From the NCBI GenBank assembly GCA_914767885.1, contig CAJZBQ010000053.1, positions 496,001 through 560,000 on the forward strand: a DNA stretch of 64,000 nucleotides, given 5' to 3'. A program made the position numbers and the translations under genes. Shown piece after piece: positions 23,360-32,663 of this stretch (position 1 is the first letter of the stretch; every line of letters begins with the position of its first letter). The notes beneath the pieces were generated by a model. That model made no database searches, was not told the DNA's origin, and was given only the letters and a program-made list of their open reading frames with translations. The DNA is from Blepharisma stoltei. Lineage: Eukaryota; Ciliophora; Heterotrichea; Heterotrichida; Blepharismidae.

Positions 23360-25243
23360 TTATTTATCATCCTCATCCTTTTTATAAGAAATAGCCAAAA
23401 TTCCATCCTTAATTTCCACGTTTTTCCATTTCCTCTCATACTGCTCGGGTATCTTAAAACTCATAGCGAAATCCCCATACTTCCTTTCTTGCTTGACAAT
23501 CCTCGATTTGTCAGAATCTTCAATATAAGGTTTCTTCCTACTCCCTTGTACAACAGTAATAACATTTTGTCTCGTCAGTAAAATATCATCACCAGAAAGC
23601 CCAGGAACATCCATAAAAATTTTATATTCCCCATCCTCAATAATGTCAATTGACGGCAGAAAACTATCAGGTCTCGACATAATAAACCCACTAGAATCTT
23701 GTGACAGCTGAGGCAGCCTCATATTTTCTCCGCTTGCCATATTCCTACACTTAATTATTTTTTTCAAATAATGCTCCCCTTCAATTAAGTCTACTTCTAC
23801 AGGTGTTTTATAATAAGATGTCAATTTTACTCTAGAAATCGAAAGAACAGTCTCTACCACTGAAATTGGCCTATTCACTGGGACAAAAACAGCTTTCAGC
23901 CAATATTTTAATAAAGAAAATACCCAGGGATTATTTTCTTCTCCAAGCTCGCTATCAGCATTTGCCAAACAAACATGCCTTGAAAATTCCGTTTTAAATC
24001 AATTAACATCTTTTTCTACTAAATCTCCCGTTTTACTAGAAATTGCAGCTACTCTAGTTTTCAATGAGCTCCCAGACCCATAAATTTGTGTGACTTGTGT
24101 TTCCCATATATGATCAATAACTTCTTTATTTTCCACGTCTTTTAAGTTGTGGACTACAATGACTTCTCTGAATGTTTTTGTAGTGGAATTTTGCAAACTT
24201 CGAGTAATTTTGTCAAGAAATCTTTGGTCAAGTGATGTAAAATCGTTAACGACACATATAAAATAATCAGACAGCTCAAAAACCATATCAAGAAGAAACA
24301 GTTCTGTAGCTTCTTTTTCAGCAACTGAAAACTCATTTATCACTTTAACAGGCGAATAAGACCCTGCTGTATCCAAAAGTATCAGTTTTGTCCCTGAGTC
24401 CATATGAACATGCTTAAACGACAGCCCTTTTGTATTGACTTTTTTCCCTGACGGTAAAAATGACTCTGTTAGATTATTTAGCAAAAATGTTTTTCCTTTA
24501 TCATAAAGCCCTACAACAGCTACAACCGCCCCATCTCAGGCTCCTGGGCCTGCCTTAGTTTCACATTTTTCCAATGCAAAACTTGAATGCAAACTTTGGG
24601 CCTTTTCTGGGGAAATTTGCAATAAATCTTCTTCTATTTTAATTTCTTCATTTTTTGGTTGTGAATTTGAAAAATCTTGTGCATCTGCAATTTTTATGGA
24701 CTGGCTTATAGGCTGGATTAAGATTTTTTGGTCTTCTTTGAGTGTATTCCAGAAATTTTGTGAAAACTCCACTTCCCACCCATTTTTATTAATATCAGTA
24801 ATTAGTCCAATATCGACAACCCAGTCATACATGTCTAAGGCGCTTGTGTAGCCGGCGACTCTGTCCTTTCTTTTTTTGCTTATCATCGCGTTTCTAGCAA
24901 CATCATCTTTTAAAGTCTTAATTTGCATTTGAAGTTGGTGAATTTCTAATGATTTTGATCGTTCGCGGTCAATCAAAGATTCTAATAGTTGCTGCTTTTC
25001 TTGGTTTCTGATTTTTAGTTCAAGAGAAAAAGCTTCTAAGAGGTCGATTTGATCTTGTTTTTGGACTTGCTTTGAGATAAGATTAGGAAGATTTTTTGTT
25101 ATTTGATCTTCTTCTTCAGATAAAACATGAAAAAGTTCTGTGATATTTTTTAAGTAAGGGTCTGATGGGCTAGTTTCTATTTGGAGAGATGCAAATGAGC
25201 TGACTTCGTCCTCTTCTTTTCATAGTAGGTCTTCTTTTGACAT
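23360..25243 (-). CDS. coiled coil - dynamin/GBP-like GTPase - Hsp20 fusion
   Basis: ATG at 25241-25243 to TAA 23360-23362, reading several TGAs as Trp; about 627 residues with no intron or IES. Order: an acidic coiled coil (residues about 20-115), a linker, a P-loop GTPase (VVGLYDKGKTFLLNNL; the DTAG Walker-B-like motif in ILLDTAGSYSP; helix-rich remainder), then a C-terminal alpha-crystallin/Hsp20 domain (SIDIIEDGEYKIFMDVPGL, KYGDFAMSFKIP, VEIKDGILAISYKK). The P-loop context resembles GBP/dynamin-type GTPases. Hsp20 domains hold unfolded proteins. A GTPase ending in a small-heat-shock domain is unusual; the role is unknown. Confidence 0.8.
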
Positions 25244-26139
25244 GCTTTTTAAACTTATTTTGGCTTATTCCTCGAAAATTAATTAACCTTAGAAATGTGT
25301 GGACAGTTTTGGAATTTAAATATTTAAAAATTGGAGGATTAAACCTACCAAAATTGTTTTGGCTATTAGATTTCAATATGCTTATTATTTTTATAGAATG
25401 CATAGACTTTTATTATAAGATTTTTATAAGGCAATAGTATTTAAACTAACTTTAAATTAATTGGAAATTATCTTTGTATAGGTAGCATTTATTTTCTCTT
25501 CAATTCATGTTTTATTCCCTTAATTACTAACTCCCCCCCCCCCTCCGTGAGCGAACAAAACCATTAGAAAAATCGCCATTTTTTGACCAAAAACCCACCC
25601 TCCGTGAGTGAACAAAAATTTTTTTAATAGAAAAAAATTTTAATGGAAAAAAATTTTGATATATAAGTGATAATTAGTATAATGAAATCTAGAGCTAATT
25701 CTGTTTAATTTAAACAAATTGCGTTTTAAAACATAAATTTTGCAAATTAAATTAATATTTGCTTCCCAATTTTTGCAAATTAGGATTTTTTTAAATTTCG
25801 AAAAAAATATTTTTTTATAAAATTTATATATAAATTTTTTTTTTAAAAAAAAAAAATTAACCCCCCTCCGTGAGCGAACAAAATTTTTTTGTTCGCTCAC
25901 GGAGGGGGGGGGGGGGGGAGTAAGGAATTATATGTGAGCCACTATAAATGTTGATAACCATAATCAATAAAGCATATATCTTATTAAAAGACTGCTTAAA
26001 AGATAGGAGCTTTACAATCATCCTTCTTACCGGAAAAATAAATCTGAAGGAATGTCTTTTTGGCCAAACATAAGCATTGATTTTTTGCTTACTTTAAGCA
26101 TATGTTAGGGATTTTTTATTTTTCGAGCTTGCTCCATAT
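25244..26139. other. intergenic containing an A-family MITE
   Basis: Apart from the MITE at 25528-25920 only AT-rich sequence is seen. Confidence 0.5.
25528..25920 (+). mobile_element. A-family MITE, best-preserved copy
   Basis: TAACTCCCC(n)TCCGTGAGCGAAC, a second direct tag at about 25597, AT-rich core, then TTAACCCCCC plus a perfect tag hairpin (25863-25905) and a G-run ending GAGTAA. 393 bp between TAs. Confidence 0.9.
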
Positions 26140-26358
26140 TTAATTGCCAGTTAACATCTTTAACTCCTCCTCAGTTAAGATGATTATTTGAGAGAAATCA
26201 AATTGATAAAATATAGTAAGATGTATTTGGTGCATAATATTTTCAAGCTCTTTTTGCATCTGAAGAATTGATGGAGACTTCGAGATTGGCTGTGAGCTAG
26301 GAGATTTTTTGATGGTTTTAGAAAAAAGTCTCAGCACTCCTTACCAGCATAAAGCCAT
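26140..26358 (-). CDS. small hypothetical protein with 15-nt intron
   Basis: ATG at 26356-26358 (MALCWLFSK), intron GTAAGGAGTGCTGAG at 26330-26344, then on to TAA at 26140; about 67 residues. The Trp codon is a TGA formed across the splice. Basic N-terminus, helical middle, acidic end; no family recognised. The canonical intron that supplies an ATG is the main evidence that this is a gene. Confidence 0.5.
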
Positions 26359-26593
26359 CAAAAATGCTTATATATTTATTATAGGATAGTGCACCCTAAA
26401 AGTAAAGTATATTTCTTCCCTACTTTAGATGGAAACGAAAAAATACGTTCGATTTAAAGGGGTGTTACACTTTTACTATTTTCTCCTTATTGAAAATCAG
26501 CATTAATAGTAGGCAATAGATCAATATCAGATTTTTGATATTCAGATATTCATTAAGTCAAAACAAAATTGAAGATAAAATTAACAAATATAA

Positions 26594-26883
26594 TTGAAAT
26601 TATCAAGTTGTGAAAAGCTTTATAAAAATTATAATATCAAACGCCCAGTAGTCAAACTTAGAATTGATTTAATAGAAATTGCCCGAGGATGGCGCAAAAC
26701 AGCGCCATCCTCGGGCAATTTCTATATCCAGAAAAAGTTATTGCTCAAAGCGTTTAACCCTTTGATCAAACTAAATGATGCAGAAATGGCTTCAAGAAAA
26801 TCCGAGGGTAGCTTTTCCAGAAATTGAAATACCTCAGCTGGAGAAAATCCTCTTTTCTTTGAGAAGATATTGAAAAGACTTTA
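26594..26883 (+). CDS. possible short coding exon containing a GC-rich hairpin
   Basis: An open frame of about 95 residues (TGA as Trp near 26825) ending at TAA 26881-26883, 50 bp before the next gene. There is no ATG at its start. It includes a lone hairpin at 26678-26726 (GAAATTGCCCGAGGATGGCGC and its complement) that resembles one end of the foldback elements. It may be a remnant or 3' exon; weak. Confidence 0.25.
26678..26726. repeat. solo GC-rich hairpin of the foldback family
   Basis: ATAGAAATTGCCCGAGGATGGCGC faces its complement across a 5-base loop. The stem shares CCCGAGGATGGCGC with the foldback ends at 30456-30685. Confidence 0.75.
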
Positions 26884-26933
26884 AAGCTGTAATTAATTTT
26901 TTATCAAATTTCTTTATTTATTTTATTAATAAA

Positions 26934-28785
26934 ATGACAGAAAACACTTACTCCCCCCCCCTCCGTGAGTGAACAAAAACATTTTGTTCACTCACGGAGG
27001 GGGCTAATTTTTTTTTTTAAAAACATTTATATATAAATTTTTTATAATTTTTTTTTCGAAATTTTAAAAAAATCTCACTTCTATAAAAATTGGAAGCAAA
27101 AATTAATTTAATTTATAAAATTTATGTTTTAAAACGCAATTTGTTTAAAATTAAACAGAATTAGCTTGAGATTTTATTATAATAATTATCACTTATATAT
27201 CAAAATTTTTTTCCATAAAAATTTTTGTTTCACTCACGAGGGTGGGTTTTTGGGCAAAAAATAGGGATTTTTCTAATGGTTTTGTTCACTCACGGAGGGG
27301 GGGGGGGGAGTTAGTAATTTCTAGCCAGCCTCGAAATTAAAACATCAACTTGGCATCGTGACACAAACGGCCTTTACGATTACCAAGCCAGCATTACTGC
27401 AAAGAATCATTTTACTATAAATTACTCAGCAGTTTTGCACAGAGCCAATAATTCCTGTATCTTAAATAGTTCGAGTTGGAATCGAAAACTCAGTGAAGAC
27501 TCAAATCCAATTTTGTCCATAAAAGCGCGTGGTGGTGAATTTATAATACAGCAGTCAGGTAACGAGCTAAATGAACGACTGTGACTTGTAATAAAATCAA
27601 TAAGGAATAATGGAGTTAGAGGGTATAAAATATGTGAAGGGGACTGGATTCGCCTAGGAAGGGTCAAATTGCAAGTCAAAAAAATTTGTACTGATACTAC
27701 TAAAAAAGCGTTAGAAAATGAAAGTGTTATAGTAGCTGATGGAGAAAATCCAAAATTTCAATATTTTGAGCCTTTAAGAGGGGATTCTAACGAAGTTATG
27801 GCATGCAGAATATGCTTAAACAATGAAAATTCAACAGAAAACCCTTTAATTTCTCCATGCTACTGTACGGGAACTATGAAGCATATACACATTTCATGCC
27901 TACAGGAATGACTTAAAAATAAAGCTGTTGTAATCAGCAAGTTCCAAAAGGTAACTTCTTTCTTTTGGAATGAATTATCATGTGAAATCTGTAAAGCGCC
28001 GTTTCCCTTAAGTATTTATATTAAAGGAGTCCGATTTGATTTAAACTTTATTATAATAAATTCTGAAATTTATTTTTTTATTTTTATGAAAAATGACCAT
28101 AGAGCTTAATTTTTTTAAATTAAAGTTAACAATAAATAATATAATAAAAATAGAAAATCCAGGAAGACCTTATGTTTTATTAGAAGATTATAGTCCTGAA
28201 AGACACGAAATACGATGCTTGCGCATTGTGTCTCTAAATAATGGAGAATCTGCAAGCTTAGGCAGAGGTAATAAAATTAGTCTAAAAATTCCTGATGTCT
28301 CAGTTAGCAGAAGACACTGTAAATTGAAATTTATTGAAAATAATTTTATATTAGAAGACACCAATAGCAAATTTGGGACGCTTGTCCTTATGAAAAAATC
28401 TTTTGTGCTGCAGCCTCATACAGAAGTTACTGTACAAATTGGGAGGACTATTGTGCATTTATTATCAAAAGAGCCCTTTAGCTATAAGTCATGCCTTTGA
28501 GCGTTTGGAATTAAAAAGGTCATGCCGATTACTTATTGTTCGTATTTAACACAAGCTGATATACTCTTTTAATATATTTTTCCAATAAAGCTAACTACTA
28601 AGATATTATTTTTATTTATTTTGCTATAAGATATTATTGAAGATAACCCAGCGGCTTTTGGGTCTTCTCGAGATAAGACATTACTAGATTTTGAGCCAGA
28701 TTTAGCAATCTCTCAGCATGAATTCTCTATTGCAAGAGAAGAAGAAAAATCCAGTAGCAATGAAAACATAAATCAATTAATATAA
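26934..28785 (+). CDS. RING-CH and FHA domain protein
   Basis: ATG 26934 (MTENT) is followed after 15 bases by an A-family MITE (26949-27311), then a 15-nt intron (27314-27328), then the main exon; joining gives MTENTYLEIKTSTWHRD. A RING-CH (RINGv) finger follows: CRICLNNENSTENPLISPCYC, HIHISCL, then CEICKAPF, with Trp from TGA in QEWLKN. After an IES near 28042-28139 comes a forkhead-associated domain (LGRGNKISLKIP, SVSRRHCKLKF, LEDTNSKFGT) and, past a 72-bp IES (28560-28631), an acidic serine-rich tail to TAA 28783-28785. RING-CH proteins are usually E3 ubiquitin ligases; FHA binds phosphothreonine. The region before the RING resembles ligand-free FHA folds seen in related ciliate proteins. 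Confidence 0.82.
26949..27311 (-). mobile_element. A-family MITE acting as IES, 15 bases into a coding sequence
   Basis: Tag hairpin at the left (26957-27002), two complementary tags at the right, GGGGAGTTA end. 363 bp between TA 26949 and TA 27312. Confidence 0.88.
27314..27328 (+). other. 15-nt intron directly abutting an IES
   Basis: GTAATTTCTAGCCAG starts at the base after the TA that closes the MITE. Confidence 0.82.
28042..28139. other. short IES, boundary ambiguous (85-91 bp)
   Basis: The frame must shift by one between the RING and FHA parts. TA 28049 to TA 28140 (91 bp) or TA 28042 to TA 28127 (85 bp) both restore it. Confidence 0.6.
28560..28631. other. short IES (72 bp)
   Basis: TA 28560 to TA 28632. 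Excision joins TQADI to IEDNPAAFGS and removes in-frame TAAs. Confidence 0.75.
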
Positions 28786-28820
28786 ATTTTCAGCTAAAAA
28801 TTATTAAATTTCAATAGAAA

Positions 28821-29867
28821 TTATATTAAGAATGAAATAGCCACGCTTACAAAAACACACAAAAAGTTTGCAGAGTCATAATAATAAGGATAATTGTAAG
28901 TAGCCTGCACGCATTGATCATTATTCTGTAATTGGGGATAATAAAGATACTCCCAAGTAGCACGAGTCGTATCATCCAATTTATTCACAAATTGCAAGCA
29001 CCCTGATGCACTTCTTCTGACCGTATTACATTTATTAGTCCTTTGCAAACTTTTTACCCAAGTGCTTATATAGCTAAGTCCAGCAGCATCCCCTATAAAA
29101 GGCTGACAATAAAACGCACCTTGGCTATTATATCCACAGGTGCAGCTTGATAAATAAATATTGTCCCCATCACTCCCTTCACAATCCATATCTGAGCTGC
29201 ATTTAGTCGGCATCTGGGCTGTGCTTACTGGGGCTTCTGAACAAACTCCAAGAGACCCATAAAAATCATTTGCTGATTTTTTACAAAATCCTGACTGGCA
29301 TAAATAAGAAAACCCATTGGTGCAGTCAGTCACAATATCTCCATTAGAAATTGTTGCGTATTGGTTGCAAACCCCGTTAGAGGTACCATAGGTCCAGTTG
29401 CAAGTAGCCCAATTGACACAGTCATGGAAATCGCGACATCCCATGTCTCCAATATTTATTTGGGCTACACATTGGTTGTTAGGGCCACATCGCAGGCCTG
29501 GATTGCATTGCTCATGGGATGTGCAGGATTCTAATAAGGCAGCCCCAAAGCAATAGTTATTTTTACAGGTCCCGAATTTACAGCTTGAAATGCAAGGTTC
29601 GCCTGGGTAAGGTAAATCTGTGTTATTGACAGGGGCTGCAATACAAGTTAGATTGCTGGTTTGGCAATATGGAGCGGAGGAGGAGCAAGGCTGAAGGTAG
29701 ACTGTATTGTTGACTTGACGCCCGCAGGAGCCAGTAGGGATTGCTATATTGCTTGTGGTTGCACATTGGTAGGATAGGCAAGTGTTTTGTGAAGAAATTG
29801 AGTGTGGGGAAGGGTAATTGGCAGAGGTAAAGGGGATTAGGGAGAATAGAAGCAATGAGGGTATCAT
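28821..29867 (-). CDS. cysteine-rich secreted or GPI-anchored surface protein
   Basis: 348 residues, ATG 29865-29867. A clear signal peptide (MIPSLLLFSLIPFTSA) is followed by about 290 residues carrying more than 30 cysteines in irregular C-x(n)-C patterns with many N-glycosylation sites, and a C-terminal hydrophobic tail (ANFLCVFVSVAISFLI) without basic residues after it, as in GPI-anchored proteins. The type is common among ciliate surface proteins; no named family is assigned. No intron or IES. Confidence 0.8.
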   Translation of the reverse strand: MIPSLLLFSLIPFTSANYPSPHSISSQNTCLSYQCATTSNIAIPTGSCGRQVNNTVYLQPCSSSAPYCQTSNLTCIAAPVNNTDLPYPGEPCISSCKFGTCKNNYCFGAALLESCTSHEQCNPGLRCGPNNQCVAQINIGDMGCRDFHDCVNWATCNWTYGTSNGVCNQYATISNGDIVTDCTNGFSYLCQSGFCKKSANDFYGSLGVCSEAPVSTAQMPTKCSSDMDCEGSDGDNIYLSSCTCGYNSQGAFYCQPFIGDAAGLSYISTWVKSLQRTNKCNTVRRSASGCLQFVNKLDDTTRATWEYLYYPQLQNNDQCVQATYNYPYYYDSANFLCVFVSVAISFLI

Positions 29868-30150
29868 ATTTTGATAATTGCAATTATGGAAAAGGTTGTT
29901 GAAAAATTAGCATTTTGTGATAAAGGAAAATAAAGTCATATTTTAGATAGGATACAAATGTGATGCCAGTTAAATTCAGTTAATATAGATGTAATAATTT
30001 GCACATATTCTCATTTTCTAATATTTTTAAGCTCAAGTTATTTTTATTAGAATTAATCTTATCTGTTGATTAAAGAAGATTTAAAAAGTTTTTACTATGG
30101 CTGAGAAATATATTTTTAAATAGAAAGAGACCTAATCATTAGTAGTTATT

Positions 30151-32397
30151 TTAATGCAGCTCAAATAATGTTTTGTCACTCAAATTAAACTTGAAGTATC
30201 TAGCATCATTAACAAAGTGTGCAATGTTTATTCCTTCTTTATTATATGACAAATAAACTTGATGAAAATAATCATTTATTATTGAGTCTCCAATTCGTCT
30301 CCAGACAGTATCATTTGACAATTCGCTTTCATAGATTGATCCATTTTCACAACATTCAATTGTATACAGTCTCTCTGTACTTATAAGAATCTTGTAAGTA
30401 CTAGCTTGAAAATCATAAGGAATTGTTGCGAAAGTGTTGCTACCGATTGAATATAGCGCTTTCCCGAGGATGGCGCGGAATGGCGCCATCCTCGGGAAAG
30501 TCAACTAAGCATCCACACGGGAACTGGGAGTTCCACGTGTGGATGCCATTTTTGACATGTGGGATCCAAACTTCCACATGTCAAAATGGCATCCACACGT
30601 GGAACTCCCAGTTCCCGTGTGGATGCCTTCCTTCCTGGCTTTCCCGAGGATGGCGCCATTCCGCGCCATCCTCGGGAAAGCGCTATACCTCAAAAGATTT
30701 TTATTGAAATATCCAGAAATCATAATATTCCCGTTAAATATTACACTATTGCATCAGCAATCAGCTTTTGGCAGTGGCTTTAATTTAATTCATCGGTTTT
30801 CATTTAAATCTAATCTCTCTGATAGAGTTAAATATCCATTACTTCCTCCTCCTCCAAAGCAATAAACACTGCTATTGAAATAGATAGCTGATGAATGAAA
30901 GCAAGGAGTTCCAGATGGCAGCTGCCGAATTCTATAATTCTCATCAATTATCAATGAAACTCCAGAGCCTGGGTATCTACCAAAGCAAAACAAATTACCA
31001 TTAGGAAGCTGAGCAATACAAGTGCGACAATCTAGTAGCTCAGGAGTCTCCACTCTCCTGACTTCTTTACTATTATTTTCTGTATCATAAATAATCAAAT
31101 GAGTTCTATTTTTATGGTTTATAATTGTATAAAGAGATGTTTTTTGGCGATAAGCATTAGTATAATCTTGATAAGCTTGCTGAAGAGTTGGGTCATCAGC
31201 ATAGAAATCGCTGAAATCTGAGCAGGTGCTCCTAAAGTCTTCCTCTAATTCTGGGTCATTTGGTCTATTCAAAATTTCAGATCTCTTCTCTCTTAGCTCT
31301 TGAATCTTTTGGGCTTTTTCTGCTTCGTTATTTTTGATAAGATCTTGAGGAATCTTATTTCTTTGAGAATTAAGCAAGTTTTCTTTACTGTCTTCGTAGT
31401 CTTTCTTGCTTTTTTTATTCTCATTTATTATGCTCATTAAGTGGGCTATTTCTGCTCGAAGCGACTCAATTTCCTTTCCTTTTGCCTTATTCTTTTTTCT
31501 ATATTTAGATAACTCCTTTTCAAGCTGCTCATTTCTTTCCCTTTCTTTATTAAATTGAACTTGCCAAATAGCTGCATTCATAGCAGATGTTTGTGGAATT
31601 GTAATGCCTAAGCTTAGAGTTTTGTTGACTATAAACTCATGAGCTAAGATATCAACTATTGTTGGCCTCTCTTTGCGCCTCTTTTTTAGGCATCAATCAA
31701 CAAAACCTCTCAGTTCATTAGAGTATTCGCTTCTTATTGGCTTATGAGGCGCATTTTTTATTTTATTCACATTATCGCCAAAAGGATGCTCAAGGTTGCA
31801 GAGATAATACAAAATGCAGCCGACTGCCCAAACATCACTTTCTTTAGTCTGGGGATGTCCACTATGAGTCCTAGGAGACTGGCAACTGGCAACACCCTGA
31901 ATTGTTTTGGTCAGTAAAGATCGAGAAGTGCCAAAATCAGCTATTTTAATATCTTTATTTTCGTCTAAGAGGATATTTTGTGGATGAAGATCTCGATGAA
32001 TAAATCCGTTGTTGTGCAAAGACTCGAGCCCAAAGCAGATCTGGATAAAATATTTTCAGATTTCGTCTTCTTCAAATATTTCATGGGCATTAATCTTATC
32101 AACTATAGCTTTAAGAAGGTCGCCATTTCGGCAATAATCTATAACCATGTAGAAAGTTTCGTCTTTAACAAAAAAGGAGTCTAAGCGAAGCTTATATGGA
32201 TTGGTCCATGAAAGTACTTGCAGCTCAGCTCCAATATCCTTCCAGGTTGACCCTGTGCTAGTTACGGCTACAGCTTTTATTGCGTACATTTGTCCATTGC
32301 TTCTCTTTATGGCTCTATAGATAGTTCCATAACCTCCAAAATTGAGGTGATCCTTAACTTCAAAAGCGTCTGTTAAGTCTTCAGGAAAAAGCTCCAT
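30151..32397 (-). CDS. protein kinase - coiled coil - kelch fusion
   Basis: ATG 32395-32397 to TAA 30151, with TGA as Trp at several sites. Residues 1-250 form a Ser/Thr kinase: glycine loop FGGYGTIYRA, lysine in YAIKAV, catalytic loop HRDLHPQNIL, DFGTSRS, and an APE-like region, so all key catalytic residues are present. A Lys/Glu-rich coiled coil follows (residues about 285-360), then kelch-type blades (LPNGNLFCFG, FHSSAIYFNSSVYCFGG). The kelch part is interrupted by a 234-bp foldback IES (30454-30687); removal gives NLLRY-SIGSNTFATIP. Kinase-kelch architectures recur in ciliates; substrate unknown. Confidence 0.85.
30454..30687. mobile_element. GC-rich foldback element (IES) at a TATA site
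   Basis: TATA on both sides (30452-30455, 30684-30687). Terminal hairpins AGCGCTTTCCCGAGGATGGC, then long inverted arms GCATCCACACGGGAACTGGG, then a central CCACATGTC palindrome. Excision leaving one TA is in frame. Confidence 0.85.
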
Positions 32398-32663
32398 GTT
32401 TATCGATCGAAATTACTATAATATATTTTGAAATACTTTAACATTTTAAATATTACGAAAATTAATAGTTTTAACTATTGATTAATTTCAGAAATATTTA
32501 TTAAATGCTGATATAAAATTTATTACCATTTATTTTATTCAATTGATTGTTTATTATTAGCACATATATGAAAGGTTTTATTAATTTATTTTATAGCTAA
32601 AAATAACTAGTTTCCATAAATCTCAAATTAAGCTGCATTATTTAAATATTTATTTCAAAGCTA

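Noticed and set aside
25880-25920. Long G-runs as possible quadruplexes or telomere repeats
   Set aside because: They are the variable C/G ends of MITEs, always paired with C-runs at the other end; no telomere-like repeat array was seen.
26678-26726. Hairpin as a rho-independent terminator or CRISPR repeat
   Set aside because: The context is eukaryotic and the stem belongs to the foldback family; no repeat-spacer array exists anywhere in the window.
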